64,000 bases of DNA from Paenibacillus protaetiae (GCF_004135365.1 NZ_CP035492.1:3809501-3873500); one strand, 5' to 3'. Shown: positions 8,253 to 17,750, counted from the stretch's first letter. Notes: generated from the letters alone by a model not told the origin. A program made the numbers and translations.

Positions 8253-9884
8253 ATGACATCGAAGAGCATTCGTAACAAAGCATTTGCTTTTTTGTTATTG
8301 TCCATGCTGCTGATTATATCGGCATGCGGCAGCAATAACGGCAACAATGCGGGCACAGCTGCCGGCAGCTCGGAACCCGGCGGGAAAAAAGTTGTCAATA
8401 TCGGCGTAACCTATGCGCCAAGCGGCATTAACCCGTTAGCTCCGGTAGGGCTGGTCTCGACGTATGTTGCAGGACTCATGTTCCCGCCGCTTGTAGAGCT
8501 GGATTCCGACCTGCAGTACAAGCCGATGCTGGCCGACTCGATTGAAACGACGGACAACACGACGTTTACGGTGAAGCTGAACCCGAACGCAAAATGGACG
8601 GACGGCACGCCGGTTACGGCGGACGATGTAATTTTTACGCTGAAGCTGATGAGCAACTCGAAGGTTGCTTCCAACTATGCCTATATGTTTGCCATTATTG
8701 ACGGCCTGGATGATGCCGGTTACTTGCCCGAAGGGCAAACGGACATCTCCGGCGTGACGAAAGTGGACGACCATACGCTGACGCTGAAAACAAAAGCGCC
8801 AACGACGCTGAACATTTTTAAAGATACGATCGGCCGCAATTTGCTCACTTTGCCGCAATCCGCGCTGAAGGACATTGCGCCTGAAGATATTAATAAAAGC
8901 GACTTTATGCAAAAGCCGACGGTAACGTTTGGCCCGTTCAAAATGACAAGCTACGACCGCGACCACTATGTGGAGATGGAAGCGAACAAAGACTATTTCA
9001 AAGGCGCGCCCAAGATCGACCAGCTGAACTTTAAAGTGCTGCAAGGCACGGCGATTGCGGCTCAGCTGCAAAGCGGCGAGATTGATATGAACATCCCGTC
9101 CGCGGGGGTCATTCCGATTAGCGATTACGACAAAGTAAAAGGCCTCTCCAATTTGACGACAACAGACGGCCCGCCGCTTGCAACGCAATTTATGTACATC
9201 AACGAGAAGGTCGTTCCGGATGCGAAGCAAAGACAAGCGATTTCGTACGCGATGAACCGCCAGCAAATCGTGGACAAGCTGCTGCGCGGCGCAGGCGAAG
9301 TGGTGGACGGCTACTTTACGAGCTACAGCCCGTATAAAGACGCCAGCCAGCAGCCGGTGGCGTATGATCCGGATAAAGCAAAAGCGCTGCTGAAGGAATC
9401 CGGCTGGGATTCCGGCAAAACGCTGACGATGTCGGTATTGTCCGGCGACGCAACGCTGGAGCAAGCGGCGAACATTATCGCTGAAAACTTGAACGCGGTT
9501 GGCGTTAAAGTGAAAATTCAAATGCTTGACCTGGCGACGCTGATCGATAAGCTCGGCAAGCTTGACTATGATCTTGGCATTTTGACAGTGTCTCTGACGC
9601 CAATCAACCCGCTGCCGGACCTCGCTTATTATTTGAATGAAGGCAACCCAAGCAGCTATAAAAACCCGGAAGCCGAAAAGCTGATCGCACAGCTTAGCGC
9701 CGAAGTGGATGAAGCGAAGCTGAAGGAAGAATACAGCAAGCTGCAGACGATCGTAGCGCAAGACGTGCCGATGCCGTCCATCTACGCGACGAAGGCGCTT
9801 GGCGCGGTCAACAAACGCGTTACTGGCGCAACCAGCAAAGATTTCGGCATGTTTATTAACGTAAACGAATGGGATGTGCAATAA
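8253..9884 (+). CDS. Peptide/nickel-type ABC importer substrate-binding lipoprotein (family 5)
   Basis: 543 residues. The N-terminus is a lipoprotein signal (SIRNKAFAFLLL, then lipobox IISAC), so the mature protein is anchored outside the membrane. The long two-lobed family 5 receptor has the typical AKWTDGTPVTADDV block near residue 110 and the AMNRQQIVDKLL block in the second half. The start is the ATG at 8253; an in-frame TTG at 8229 lies before the charged signal region and has a poorer context. It is first in a five-gene operon of Opp/Dpp type. The ligand may be oligopeptides, but dipeptides, nickel or glycosides are also known for this family. Confidence 0.92.
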   Translation: MTSKSIRNKAFAFLLLSMLLIISACGSNNGNNAGTAAGSSEPGGKKVVNIGVTYAPSGINPLAPVGLVSTYVAGLMFPPLVELDSDLQYKPMLADSIETTDNTTFTVKLNPNAKWTDGTPVTADDVIFTLKLMSNSKVASNYAYMFAIIDGLDDAGYLPEGQTDISGVTKVDDHTLTLKTKAPTTLNIFKDTIGRNLLTLPQSALKDIAPEDINKSDFMQKPTVTFGPFKMTSYDRDHYVEMEANKDYFKGAPKIDQLNFKVLQGTAIAAQLQSGEIDMNIPSAGVIPISDYDKVKGLSNLTTTDGPPLATQFMYINEKVVPDAKQRQAISYAMNRQQIVDKLLRGAGEVVDGYFTSYSPYKDASQQPVAYDPDKAKALLKESGWDSGKTLTMSVLSGDATLEQAANIIAENLNAVGVKVKIQMLDLATLIDKLGKLDYDLGILTVSLTPINPLPDLAYYLNEGNPSSYKNPEAEKLIAQLSAEVDEAKLKEEYSKLQTIVAQDVPMPSIYATKALGAVNKRVTGATSKDFGMFINVNEWDVQ

Positions 9885-9906
9885 ATAGTTAAAGGTGGTT
9901 AGACCG

Positions 9907-10920
9907 ATGGAGAGCTTGCTGGCCGTCAGCCATCTGCAAACAGCTTTCGAGACGGATCAAGGAAACAGGATAAGCGTTGATGACGTCAGCTTTCAGCTGA
10001 AAGCGGGAGAAACCTTGGCTATTGTAGGCGAATCCGGCTGCGGCAAAAGCGTTACGGCACTCTCCATCATGCGGTTGCTCGGTAAGGGCAGCCGCATTCA
10101 GCGTGGCGAGGTTATGCTGGACGGCATCAACCTGCTTGCATTAAGCGAAAAGGAAATGAGGGGCATCCGGGGCAACCGGATGTCCATGATTTTTCAGGAG
10201 CCGATGACATCGCTCAATCCGGTGTTCAAGATCGGCTACCAGCTTACGGAAGCGATTCGTCTTCATACGCAGCTGACTAAAAAACAAGCCCGCCTGAATG
10301 CGATCGAAATGCTCGCAAAGGTAGGACTGCCGCGCCCCGAGCAAATTATGGAGGAGTATCCATTTGCGTTGTCCGGCGGCATGCGGCAGCGCGTCATGAT
10401 TGCGATGGCGCTGGCTTGCAAGCCGCGCGTGCTGATTGCGGACGAGCCAACGACGGCGCTGGATGTAACGGTTCAGGCGCAAATTATGCGGCTGATGAAG
10501 GAGCTGTGCGCAGAAGCCGGCACGGCGATTATTTTGATCACCCATGACTTGGGTGTTGTCGCCGAAATGGCCGATCGTGTGCTTGTCATGTATGCGGGGC
10601 AGGTGGTGGAGCAGACCGACGTCTATTCGCTGTTTGAACACCCGCAGCATCCCTATACACAAGGTTTGCTTCGTTCGATGCCAACCTTAGATCCAAACGA
10701 CGATTCCAAGCTGGAGTCGATTCCCGGCGCAGTGCCTGCCTATTATCAGACGCTGGAAGGCTGCCGGTTTTACAACCGCTGCTCGTTCGCGGCCGAACAT
10801 TGCCGCACGAATCCGCCGCAGCTTGAGCAGACCGTGCCGGGACACATGGCGCGCTGCTGGGAAGTGGAGCGCACGAGCGGCGTACAGCGTACAAGCGAAG
10901 CAAAGGGGGAACAGGGATGA
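9907..10920 (+). CDS. Opp/Dpp-type ABC importer ATPase (OppD/DppD-like)
   Basis: 337 residues. Walker A is GESGCGKS at 41-48, the Q-loop is IFQEPMTSLNP, the ABC signature LSGGMRQRV is near residue 158, Walker B is VLIADEPTTALDV, and the switch histidine is in LITHDLG. The C-terminal cysteine-rich oligopeptide ATPase domain (CRFYNRCSFAAEHC) is typical of OppD/DppD and can hold an Fe-S cluster in some members. The start is the ATG at 9907, with AAAGGTGG eight bases upstream; a GTG at 9895 overlaps that site. It powers import together with the next ATPase. The stop overlaps the next start (ATGA). Confidence 0.93.
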   Translation: MESLLAVSHLQTAFETDQGNRISVDDVSFQLKAGETLAIVGESGCGKSVTALSIMRLLGKGSRIQRGEVMLDGINLLALSEKEMRGIRGNRMSMIFQEPMTSLNPVFKIGYQLTEAIRLHTQLTKKQARLNAIEMLAKVGLPRPEQIMEEYPFALSGGMRQRVMIAMALACKPRVLIADEPTTALDVTVQAQIMRLMKELCAEAGTAIILITHDLGVVAEMADRVLVMYAGQVVEQTDVYSLFEHPQHPYTQGLLRSMPTLDPNDDSKLESIPGAVPAYYQTLEGCRFYNRCSFAAEHCRTNPPQLEQTVPGHMARCWEVERTSGVQRTSEAKGEQG

Positions 10921-11921
10921 GCCGTATTGCTGAGAATGCCCGCCAGGGGCAGCCCGGCGTCCCTTTGCTGGAACTGGAAGGGCTGAAGACGTATTACCCG
11001 ATCCGTAAAGGTTTGTTAAACCGTGTTACCGGCCATGTGCAAGCCGTCGACGGCGTCGACCTGCGTATTGAGCAAGGTGAAACCATTGGCCTTGTAGGCG
11101 AATCCGGCTGCGGCAAGTCGACGATCGGGCGAACGATTATCGGGCTTGAGAAACCTACGGCTGGCCGGATTTTGTTCGACGGCCGCGACATAACAAGCCG
11201 TTCGGCGTCGGATATGGTCCGGCTGAGCACGCAGCTGCAAATTGTGTTTCAAGACCCGTATTCTTCCCTGCATCCGCGTAAAACGGTTGGACAGCTGCTC
11301 GCGGAGCCGCTGAAGGTGCACCGCATCGTGCCTGCAAAGGAAGTATCGGCTGAGGTCGACCGCCTGCTGGAAACCGTCGGGCTTCCCAAAGCGAGCAGGG
11401 ACCGTTATCCGCATCAGTTTTCCGGCGGACAGCGGCAGCGTATCGGCATCGCCCGCGCCTTGTCGCTGAAGCCCAAGCTGATTATTTGCGACGAGCCGGT
11501 ATCGGCGTTGGACGTATCGATTCAGGCGCAGGTGCTTAACCTGCTGAAAGATTTGCAGCATGAATTTAACCTGACTTATTTGTTTATTGCGCACGGCCTC
11601 GGCGCCGTGAAATATATAAGCGACCGGATCGCCGTTATGTACCTGGGCAAGATCGTAGAAATTGGCCCGGCCAAAGACCTGATTCAAAATCCGAAGCACC
11701 CGTATACGAAAGCGCTTCTGGATGCTTTTCCAATGGCCGATCCCCGGCTGAAGGAGCGGGAGCGTATCGAGCTGCAGGGCGACGTGCCAAGCCCGGTGAA
11801 TCCGCCTCAAGGCTGCAGATTCCATACCCGGTGCCCGTGGGCGCAGGAGGTATGCAAAGAGCGGGAGCCGGAGCTGGCGGGCGAAGGCAGTCATGCGTCG
11901 GCATGCTTTTTTTCTCGATAG
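10917..11921 (+). CDS. Opp/Dpp-type ABC importer ATPase (OppF/DppF-like)
   Basis: 334 residues. Walker A is GESGCGKST at 61-69, signature [15 protein letters not shown], Walker [15 protein letters not shown], and the C-terminal oligopeptide domain has cysteines in [14 protein letters not shown]. The usual switch-histidine block reads FIAHGLG rather than the common HDLG, so the residue after the histidine is glycine instead of aspartate. Its start overlaps the previous gene by four bases. It forms the ATPase heterodimer with the preceding protein. Confidence 0.93.
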   Translation: MSRIAENARQGQPGVPLLELEGLKTYYPIRKGLLNRVTGHVQAVDGVDLRIEQGETIGLVGESGCGKSTIGRTIIGLEKPTAGRILFDGRDITSRSASDMVRLSTQLQIVFQDPYSSLHPRKTVGQLLAEPLKVHRIVPAKEVSAEVDRLLETVGLPKASRDRYPHQFSGGQRQRIGIARALSLKPKLIICDEPVSALDVSIQAQVLNLLKDLQHEFNLTYLFIAHGLGAVKYISDRIAVMYLGKIVEIGPAKDLIQNPKHPYTKALLDAFPMADPRLKERERIELQGDVPSPVNPPQGCRFHTRCPWAQEVCKEREPELAGEGSHASACFFSR

Positions 11922-11994
11922 GATGGCTGAAGCCGTCCGGCAGGCTGTCTGATTCTTAAGCAGCCCATATGATATTGGATTTGAGGTGCATGCC

Positions 11995-12969
11995 TTGTTT
12001 AATTATATAATGCGCCGTATTCTGACAGCCCTGCCGGTTCTGTTTGGAGTAACGGTCATTAATTTCATCATTATGAGGATGGCGCCGGGCAACCCTGTCG
12101 ACATGCTCGTCAGCCCGAAGCTTCCTGCCGCTGCGCTTGAAGCGAAACGGATCGAGCTGGGCTTGAATGAACCTGCTTATGTCCAATACTGGGCGTGGCT
12201 CAAAAATTTAATTCTGCACGGCGACCTCGGTTATTCGATGATCACCTACGAGCCGGTAACGAAGCTGATTGGCAGCCATATCGGCCCGACTCTGCTGATT
12301 ATGGGCACGGCGCTTGTGCTTGGCGTTGCGATTGCGATCCCGCTTGGCGTATTTAGCGCCGTGAAGCAGTATTCGAAGCTGGATTATACAGCCGTTACGG
12401 GTTCATTCCTGGGCATTTCCATACCGAACTTTTTTCTAGGCATGGTGCTCGTTTATCTTTTTTCGATCAAGCTTGACTGGCTGCCTTCGAGCGGCATGAA
12501 GGAGCTTGGCGGAGGAGGCGGCTTCGGGGACGTGCTGCTGCATATGATCCTGCCGGTTATCGTCCTGACGGCAAACGTCGCAGGCCGGAACATCCGTTAT
12601 GTCCGCTCCAGCATGCTGGAAATTTTGAACCATGATTATTTGCGGACGGCCCGCGCCAAAGGGCTGAAGGAAACGCTTGTCATTAACCGGCACGCGATGC
12701 GTAACGCGCTTATTCCGATCGTAACGGTGCTGGGCATGGAAATTCCGATCCTGTTTGGGGGCGCGGTGGTCATTGAGCAAATCTTCTCCTGGCCGGGCAT
12801 CGGCCAATTGACCTTATCTTCCATCATGAGCCGCGATTACTCCACCATTATGGGGCTGAATCTGATGGCGGCGGTTGTTGTTATTGCCGCTAACTTGATA
12901 ACGGATGTGGTGTATGCGTTCGTTGACCCGCGGATTAAAAACAGCTACCAAGGGGAGGCGAAATCATGA
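11995..12969 (+). CDS. Opp/Dpp-type ABC importer permease (OppB/DppB-like)
   Basis: 324 residues with six membrane segments. The N-terminal MRRILTALPVLFGVTVINF block and the C-terminal EAA-type loop (RTARAKGLKETLVINRHAMRNALIP) are the standard OppB landmarks. The start is uncertain. The TTG at 11995 has GAGGTG eight bases upstream and is preferred; GTG at 11986 overlaps that site, and ATG at 12010 is the other option. It lies 73 bases after the second ATPase gene and overlaps the next permease gene by four bases. Confidence 0.9.
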   Translation: MFNYIMRRILTALPVLFGVTVINFIIMRMAPGNPVDMLVSPKLPAAALEAKRIELGLNEPAYVQYWAWLKNLILHGDLGYSMITYEPVTKLIGSHIGPTLLIMGTALVLGVAIAIPLGVFSAVKQYSKLDYTAVTGSFLGISIPNFFLGMVLVYLFSIKLDWLPSSGMKELGGGGGFGDVLLHMILPVIVLTANVAGRNIRYVRSSMLEILNHDYLRTARAKGLKETLVINRHAMRNALIPIVTVLGMEIPILFGGAVVIEQIFSWPGIGQLTLSSIMSRDYSTIMGLNLMAAVVVIAANLITDVVYAFVDPRIKNSYQGEAKS

Positions 12970-13886
12970 AGCTGCTGAAACGATACGCCGGAGGGCGTTT
13001 TGCGGCGCAGGAGCCGGTTGAGGCGGCCTTTCCAAGCGGGGAAGCCGGGAGCGGAAGGCTGTTCTGGCGGCGGTTCAAAAAGCATAAGCTTGCCGTCATC
13101 GGCCTTGTCTTGATGGGCATTCTTTTTGTATGCGCCGTATTTGCGCCGTGGATTACGGCTTACAAGCCGACAACCGTAACGGATTCTTTTAGCGGTGCGC
13201 CCAGCTGGAAACATCCGATGGGCACCGACCAGGTTGGGCGCGACCAGTTGACCCGCCTCATTTTTGCCGCCAGAGTATCGTTGTCGGTCGGTATCGGGTC
13301 CGTTCTCATTTCCGCCGCGATCGGTACCGTATTAGGGCTTGTTTCCGGTTATTTTGGCCGCTGGGTCGACAGTCTGATTATGAAAATAACGGATATTTTC
13401 ATGTCGTTCCCGTACATTATGCTGATCTTGGTCGTTGCCAGCATTGTAGGGCCGGGCTTACTGAATATTATATTGATATTAGGATTTCTGGGCTGGCCAA
13501 GCGTCGCGCGGCTTGTGCGGGGCAATGTCCTGTCCATTAAGCAGACGGATTATATCAAAGCGGCTGTGGCGCTTGGCTACAAAAAGCCGCGTATTATGTT
13601 CGGTCATATTTTGTCCAACACGATTGCGCCAATATTGATTTACGCAACATCGGGCGTTGCCGGCGCCATTCTGGACGAAGCGGCGCTCAGCTTCCTTGGG
13701 CTTGGCGTACAGCCGCCGGCGGCCAGCTGGGGCAACATGCTCGCAAGCGCCCAGTCGCTGACGGTGCTTACTTCCCAGCCGTGGCTGTGGGTGCCGCCGG
13801 GCGTGCTCATTGTCATCAGCGTCCTGTCGGTTAACTTTATCGGCGATGCGCTGCGGGATGCGCTTGATCCGAAAAACAACAAATAA
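12966..13886 (+). CDS. Opp/Dpp-type ABC importer permease (OppC/DppC-like)
   Basis: 306 residues. An N-terminal cytoplasmic segment carries the OppC_N motif (FWRRFKKHKLAVIGLVLM), followed by HPMGTDQVGRDQLTRLIFAARVSL, five further membrane segments and an EAA-loop (KAAVALGYKKPRIMFGHILSN). It pairs with the preceding OppB-like permease to form the membrane channel. The start ATG at 12966 overlaps the previous stop (ATGA). It is the last gene of the operon, which ends in a strong terminator. Confidence 0.92.
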   Translation: MKLLKRYAGGRFAAQEPVEAAFPSGEAGSGRLFWRRFKKHKLAVIGLVLMGILFVCAVFAPWITAYKPTTVTDSFSGAPSWKHPMGTDQVGRDQLTRLIFAARVSLSVGIGSVLISAAIGTVLGLVSGYFGRWVDSLIMKITDIFMSFPYIMLILVVASIVGPGLLNIILILGFLGWPSVARLVRGNVLSIKQTDYIKAAVALGYKKPRIMFGHILSNTIAPILIYATSGVAGAILDEAALSFLGLGVQPPAASWGNMLASAQSLTVLTSQPWLWVPPGVLIVISVLSVNFIGDALRDALDPKNNK

Positions 13887-13947
13887 CCTGTCGCTTATGC
13901 GGCCGGCGCCGGCTGCAGCAGGCGCCTGTCCCGGATATGCGAGATCA

Positions 13948-13983
13948 GAAGCCGGAGCGAAGCTGCTCCGGCTTCTTTTTTTT
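13948..13983 (+). terminator. Strong intrinsic terminator of the peptide importer operon
   Basis: GAAGCCGGAGC (13948-13958) pairs perfectly with GCTCCGGCTTC (13965-13975), loop of six, followed by eight T. Confidence 0.9.
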
Positions 13984-14069
13984 GCTGCATCAGCATTGTA
14001 CCAGCCCCGCGCCAGCCCCTCGTCAGCCAAGTCGCACGGATGCGTAAATGAGGAGGATTGGACGCTCCC

Positions 14070-14207
14070 ATGCGACCCGAAGCACGATACTTTCAATCTG
14101 ACTACCTTTTTGCCCTGCTAACGGTCTGCGCAGCCAGTTTAGTATGCTATTGTGCTAATGCGTTGCTGTTAACTATCTGGCGAAAGTTTGATAAAATGAC
14201 GTGGTGA
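14070..14207 (+). CDS. Possible 45-residue single-pass membrane peptide
   Basis: A short open frame from ATG at 14070 to TGA at 14205-14207. Residues 12-37 are strongly hydrophobic (YLFALLTVCAASLV and onward) and are followed by a positive tail WRKFDK, which fits a single membrane span with the C-terminus inside. GGAGG stands 13 bases upstream of the ATG, which is long spacing. The 3' half overlaps the likely promoter of the next gene, so it could be chance. I recognise no family. It lies in the 368-base gap between the peptide importer and the YitT-type gene. Confidence 0.3.
   Translation: MRPEARYFQSDYLFALLTVCAASLVCYCANALLLTIWRKFDKMTW
14169..14197 (+). promoter_or_regulatory. Candidate promoter of the YitT-type gene
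   Basis: -35 TTAACT (14169-14174), 17-base spacer, -10 TAAAAT (14192-14197), ending 57 bases before the gene. Confidence 0.45.
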
Positions 14208-14254
14208 TTATTATGCAGGCCGGTTGTTCGGCGTTTTAAACGGGGTGTTTGTGC

Positions 14255-15094
14255 TTGACGAAAAAACGGATTATCGACATCGCTTCGCTTGTTGCGGGGT
14301 CTTTTATTTTTGCGCTTGCCATTAACTTATTTGTAATTCCAAACGATCTGGGCGAAGGCGGCGTTACCGGTATTACGATTATTTTCTATTATTTGTTCGC
14401 CTGGTCGCCCAGCTTGCTGAATTTAATAATGAATGCATTTTTGCTGGTGATCGGCTATAAGTTTCTGGATAAAACAACAACGATTTATACGATTATTGTC
14501 GTAGCTTTAAACTCGCTGTTCCTTCATCTGACTCATGACTGGCGTATTGATTCAAACGAGCTTATCGTCAACGCGATTTTCGGCGGCATTTTTTCCGGCG
14601 TCGGGATCGGTATTATTGTGCGTTCCGGCGGCACAACGGCAGGAACCGTTATATTGGCCAGACTCGCTAACAAGTTCCTCGACTGGAACGTCAGCTATGC
14701 GCTGTTGTTTTTTGACCTGATTGTCGCCTGCTCGTCTTTCTTTATTATCGGGGCAGAACGGTTAATGCTGACCATTATTATGCTGTATATCGCCACCAAG
14801 GTGATGGAATTTATAATAGAGGGCTTAAACCCGAAGAAAGCAGTCACCATTATCTCCAAAAACCATGCGCAAATTGCCGAGCAGGTGACGAAGGTGATGG
14901 ACCGCGGCGTGACGGTGCTGACCGGGTACGGCTATTATACGAAGGACGCCAAGGAAGTGCTGTACATCGTCATCAGCAAGCAGGAAGTGTCCATGCTGAA
15001 AAAAATCGTTAAAGCGGAAGACAAGGATGCTTTTCTCACGATTCACGATGTGCGGGACGTGTTTGGCGAAGGTTTCGTGGATATTTCCAAATAA
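14255..15094 (+). CDS. YitT-family membrane protein (DUF161 plus DUF2179)
   Basis: 279 residues. Five or six hydrophobic segments occupy residues 1-190, with the family motifs PNDLGEGGVTGI and RSGGTTAGT. The C-terminal cytoplasmic part (residues about 200-279, TIISKNHAQIAEQVT to DVRDVFGEGF) is the DUF2179 domain, a small ligand-binding-like fold. The transported or sensed compound is unknown. The start is TTG at 14255 with GGGGTG seven bases upstream; the frame also begins at a TTG at 14249, which overlaps that site. It stands alone between two terminators. Confidence 0.85.
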   Translation: MTKKRIIDIASLVAGSFIFALAINLFVIPNDLGEGGVTGITIIFYYLFAWSPSLLNLIMNAFLLVIGYKFLDKTTTIYTIIVVALNSLFLHLTHDWRIDSNELIVNAIFGGIFSGVGIGIIVRSGGTTAGTVILARLANKFLDWNVSYALLFFDLIVACSSFFIIGAERLMLTIIMLYIATKVMEFIIEGLNPKKAVTIISKNHAQIAEQVTKVMDRGVTVLTGYGYYTKDAKEVLYIVISKQEVSMLKKIVKAEDKDAFLTIHDVRDVFGEGFVDISK

Positions 15095-15166
15095 CAATGC
15101 TGCGGCGCGTTAGGCGCCTGCGGCAGCCCCCGGGTTCCGGCGGGCTTTGAATTATAAGTTAAGGTC

Positions 15167-15193
15167 AGCCAGCCTGTCGGGGCTGGCTTTTTT
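15167..15193 (+). terminator. Intrinsic terminator after the YitT-type gene
   Basis: AGCCAGCC (15167-15174) pairs with GGCTGGCT (15181-15188), loop of six, followed by a T run. Confidence 0.8.
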
Positions 15194-15447
15194 CTTGTCC
15201 GCGGCAGCCTGTTCACAGCCGGACAGGTTCGTTGACCGCCCTAAGCGGACAGGCAGGGGAGAGGATACTATCGTATTATGCGGACCCTGCCCTATCTCAT
15301 ATTATTACGCGCTTGTCCGCACATTAGATTTTTATCCCCCCGTTTCATAGGAATATCCCCCGTCAATCCAGGCATGAAATCATCTACACTTTGGTTACAG
15401 CCATATGGATTGAGACTTGAAATCATACCATTTAAGGGGGATTACGA
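15194..15447 (+). other. Upstream region of sugar importer 1
   Basis: About 250 bases between a terminator and the binding-protein gene. It presumably holds the promoter, but I see no clear -35/-10 pair. A 67-residue open frame running through the preceding terminator is not credible as a gene. Confidence 0.4.
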
Positions 15448-16800
15448 TTGAAAAAGTCACTACTTGTAAGTGCACTGCTGCTGCTCACGTTAACCGTCTC
15501 GGCCTGCGGCGGCAACAACGGAAACGGAGGAAACAACGGCGGCAACAAAGCAACGCCGACGCCAAGCGCCAGCGCGGAAGCAACCGCAGCGCCTACGCCA
15601 ACTCCGGCAGCTGATCCGGTATCGCTTCGCGTGTTCTCGACCTTCGGTGGTACAGACCCTGCTGCGGCAGCTTTCCAAGCCCTGCTTGACGATTTCACGA
15701 AAGCAAACCCTAATGTCAAAATTACGAATGATGCGATGTCGGCCAACGACGACAGCTTCCGTACCAAAGTGAATACGGACATGAACAGCGGCAACGAGCC
15801 GGATCTGCTGTTCTACTTTACGGGCGCAGATGCCGACGGCTTTGTCAAAGCGGGCAAAGTGGTTCCGCTGAACGACCTGCTTGATGCAGATGCAGCTTGG
15901 AAGGGCGGCTTCTCGCCAAGCGCACTGGAGTCGGTGCGCCAAGCGGACGGCAACATTTACGGCGTGCCGCTGACCGGCTACTATGAAGGCTTGTTCGTGA
16001 ACAAAGCGCTGTTCCAAAAATACAACGTAGAGCTGCCAACCGACTACGACAAGCTGAAAACGGCGGTTCAAACGTTTGCGAAAAACGGTGTAATACCGAT
16101 GGCAGAACCGTTTGACCAATCGCATTACTTGATCGAGCACTCGATCCTTGCCGCAGCCGGTCCGGACGGCCAAAAGAAAGGGCTGCTGAACGGCATCGAT
16201 CCGAACTGGGAGAAAGGCCTCGCTGCTGTCAAAGAGCTGGGCGACCTCGGCGCCTTCCCGAAAGACGCCTCCACGATTGACCTGAGCATGGCCAGCAACT
16301 ACTTCAGCCAAGGTCTCGCCGCAATGATTATTGAAGGCTCCTGGTCCATCGGCGGCTGGGCGGATGACGTGAAGAACAACACTACCGTGCTTCCGTTCCC
16401 GGCGATCCCGGGCGGCGCAGGAAGCGGCAACGACGTTGTAGGCGGCTTTGGTTCCGGCTTCTACCTGTCGAAAGCGACATATGACAATGCAGCTAAAAAA
16501 GATACGGCCATCAAGCTGATGAAATTCCTGACTTCGCCGGATGCAATCCAAAAAATCGCAACGGCTAACGGCGGTACACCTGCCGCTGACGTTAAAATCG
16601 ACGGCTTGCCGCAAGTAGCGCTGGACGGCTTCTCCATGGTAGCCAAATCGGCTTCGATCAACTCGCCGATCGACAGCAAAGTTAGCCCTGAGACGTTCAC
16701 AACGCTCCGCGCCAACATTCAAAAAATCGTCAAAGGCCAAACAACGCCTGCCAAAGCATTGGAAGAAGCGCAAAAAATCGAGGTTGCCAACAAGAAATAA
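15448..16800 (+). CDS. Sugar ABC importer 1: substrate-binding lipoprotein
   Basis: 450 residues. The N-terminus is a lipoprotein signal (KKSLLVSALLLLTLTVSAC, lipobox VSAC), followed by a low-complexity Gly/Asn and Thr/Pro/Ala linker of about 35 residues and then a family 1 sugar-binding fold. The start is TTG at 15448, seven bases after AAGGGGG; no ATG fits the signal peptide. It is the receptor of a MalEFG-type importer made with the two permeases downstream. A strong hairpin separates it from the first permease gene, so it is probably made in excess. The sugar is not predictable. Confidence 0.92.
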   Translation: MKKSLLVSALLLLTLTVSACGGNNGNGGNNGGNKATPTPSASAEATAAPTPTPAADPVSLRVFSTFGGTDPAAAAFQALLDDFTKANPNVKITNDAMSANDDSFRTKVNTDMNSGNEPDLLFYFTGADADGFVKAGKVVPLNDLLDADAAWKGGFSPSALESVRQADGNIYGVPLTGYYEGLFVNKALFQKYNVELPTDYDKLKTAVQTFAKNGVIPMAEPFDQSHYLIEHSILAAAGPDGQKKGLLNGIDPNWEKGLAAVKELGDLGAFPKDASTIDLSMASNYFSQGLAAMIIEGSWSIGGWADDVKNNTTVLPFPAIPGGAGSGNDVVGGFGSGFYLSKATYDNAAKKDTAIKLMKFLTSPDAIQKIATANGGTPAADVKIDGLPQVALDGFSMVAKSASINSPIDSKVSPETFTTLRANIQKIVKGQTTPAKALEEAQKIEVANKK

Positions 16801-16823
16801 CAGGCTGCCGGCTTTAACATAAG

Positions 16824-16863
16824 GAAACGGCTTCGCCGCCTCAACGGGCGGCGAAGCCGTTTC
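16824..16863 (+). terminator. Perfect 17-bp hairpin between binding-protein and permease genes
   Basis: GAAACGGCTTCGCCGCC (16824-16840) pairs perfectly with GGCGGCGAAGCCGTTTC (16847-16863) over a six-base loop. No T tract follows and the permease starts 29 bases later. It therefore fits a partial terminator or a 3'-end protector of the binding-protein message rather than a full stop. Confidence 0.7.
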
Positions 16864-16892
16864 ATCCAAAATAAACATCAAAGGTGATAAAG

Positions 16893-17750
16893 ATGAAGGG
16901 CGATAAAAAATATATCTTGATGTTTTTGCTCCCGGCGGCAGCGGTCATGTCCATCTTTTTGTACTACCCGTTTTTCAAAAGCGTTTATTTCAGCTTTTAC
17001 CGGACCACCGGCTTTTTTGACAAAAAGTTTGTCGGATTGGACAACTATAAGCGATTGTTCTCGGATCAAATGCTGGGCGATTCCACCCTTCATACCCTTG
17101 AAATGATGGTATACGTGCTTGTTTTCCAGGTCGGCATCGCGCTGCTGCTCGCCGTGCTGGTCGACCATATTAAAGGCGGCAAAGGCTTTTTTCGCACCGT
17201 TTTCTTTTTCCCGGTCGTTATTTCCGGCACTGCAATTTCGTTATTGTTTGTTTTATTTTATAACTATCAATTTGGCTTGCTGAATCATATATTGGACAGC
17301 TTAGGTTTCGAGAAAGTGCTGTGGCTGGATGACAGCAAAGCGTTAAAAGCCGTATCGGTTCCTACGGTTTGGCATTACGTCGGCTTTTATTTTGTTTTGT
17401 TCCTTACCGCGATGTCGAAGATTCCTTCCGATTTCTATGAGGCGGCGAAGCTTGAAGGGATCACCAGCGCCAAAAAAACATTCCTGCTGACCATTCCGCT
17501 TATACTGAGCGACATTAAAGTTGTCGTTACGCTGGCGATTACCGGCACGCTGAAAGTGTTTGAATTCGTGTGGGTTATCTCCCGCGGCCAGAGCGGCACG
17601 GAAGTCATCGGCACGTATATGTACAAAAAAGCGATGGTGGACCAGAACTTCGGCTACGGCTCTACAATCGCCATTTATATCGTCGTGTTCGGGGTGGTGC
17701 TGTCGCTTATCGCCAACCGCCTGCTCAAGAGAGAGGAAATCACATACTAA
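16893..17750 (+). CDS. Sugar ABC importer 1: permease (MalF/UgpA-like)
   Basis: 285 residues with six membrane segments, and the conserved cytoplasmic EAA loop EAAKLEGITSAKKTFLLTIPL that contacts the ATPase. The start is ATG at 16893, six bases after AAGGTG; an earlier GTG at 16884 overlaps that site. It forms the channel with the next permease. No ATPase gene is present in this locus. Confidence 0.92.
   Translation: MKGDKKYILMFLLPAAAVMSIFLYYPFFKSVYFSFYRTTGFFDKKFVGLDNYKRLFSDQMLGDSTLHTLEMMVYVLVFQVGIALLLAVLVDHIKGGKGFFRTVFFFPVVISGTAISLLFVLFYNYQFGLLNHILDSLGFEKVLWLDDSKALKAVSVPTVWHYVGFYFVLFLTAMSKIPSDFYEAAKLEGITSAKKTFLLTIPLILSDIKVVVTLAITGTLKVFEFVWVISRGQSGTEVIGTYMYKKAMVDQNFGYGSTIAIYIVVFGVVLSLIANRLLKREEITY

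Noticed and set aside
8083-8283. 66-residue hydrophobic open frame on the minus strand upstream of the peptide importer
   Set aside because: It overlaps the likely promoter and the signal-peptide start of the importer gene and has no ribosome site.
15147-15350. 67-residue open frame after the YitT-type gene
   Set aside because: It runs through an intrinsic terminator, starts with TTG without a ribosome site and shows no protein-like composition.
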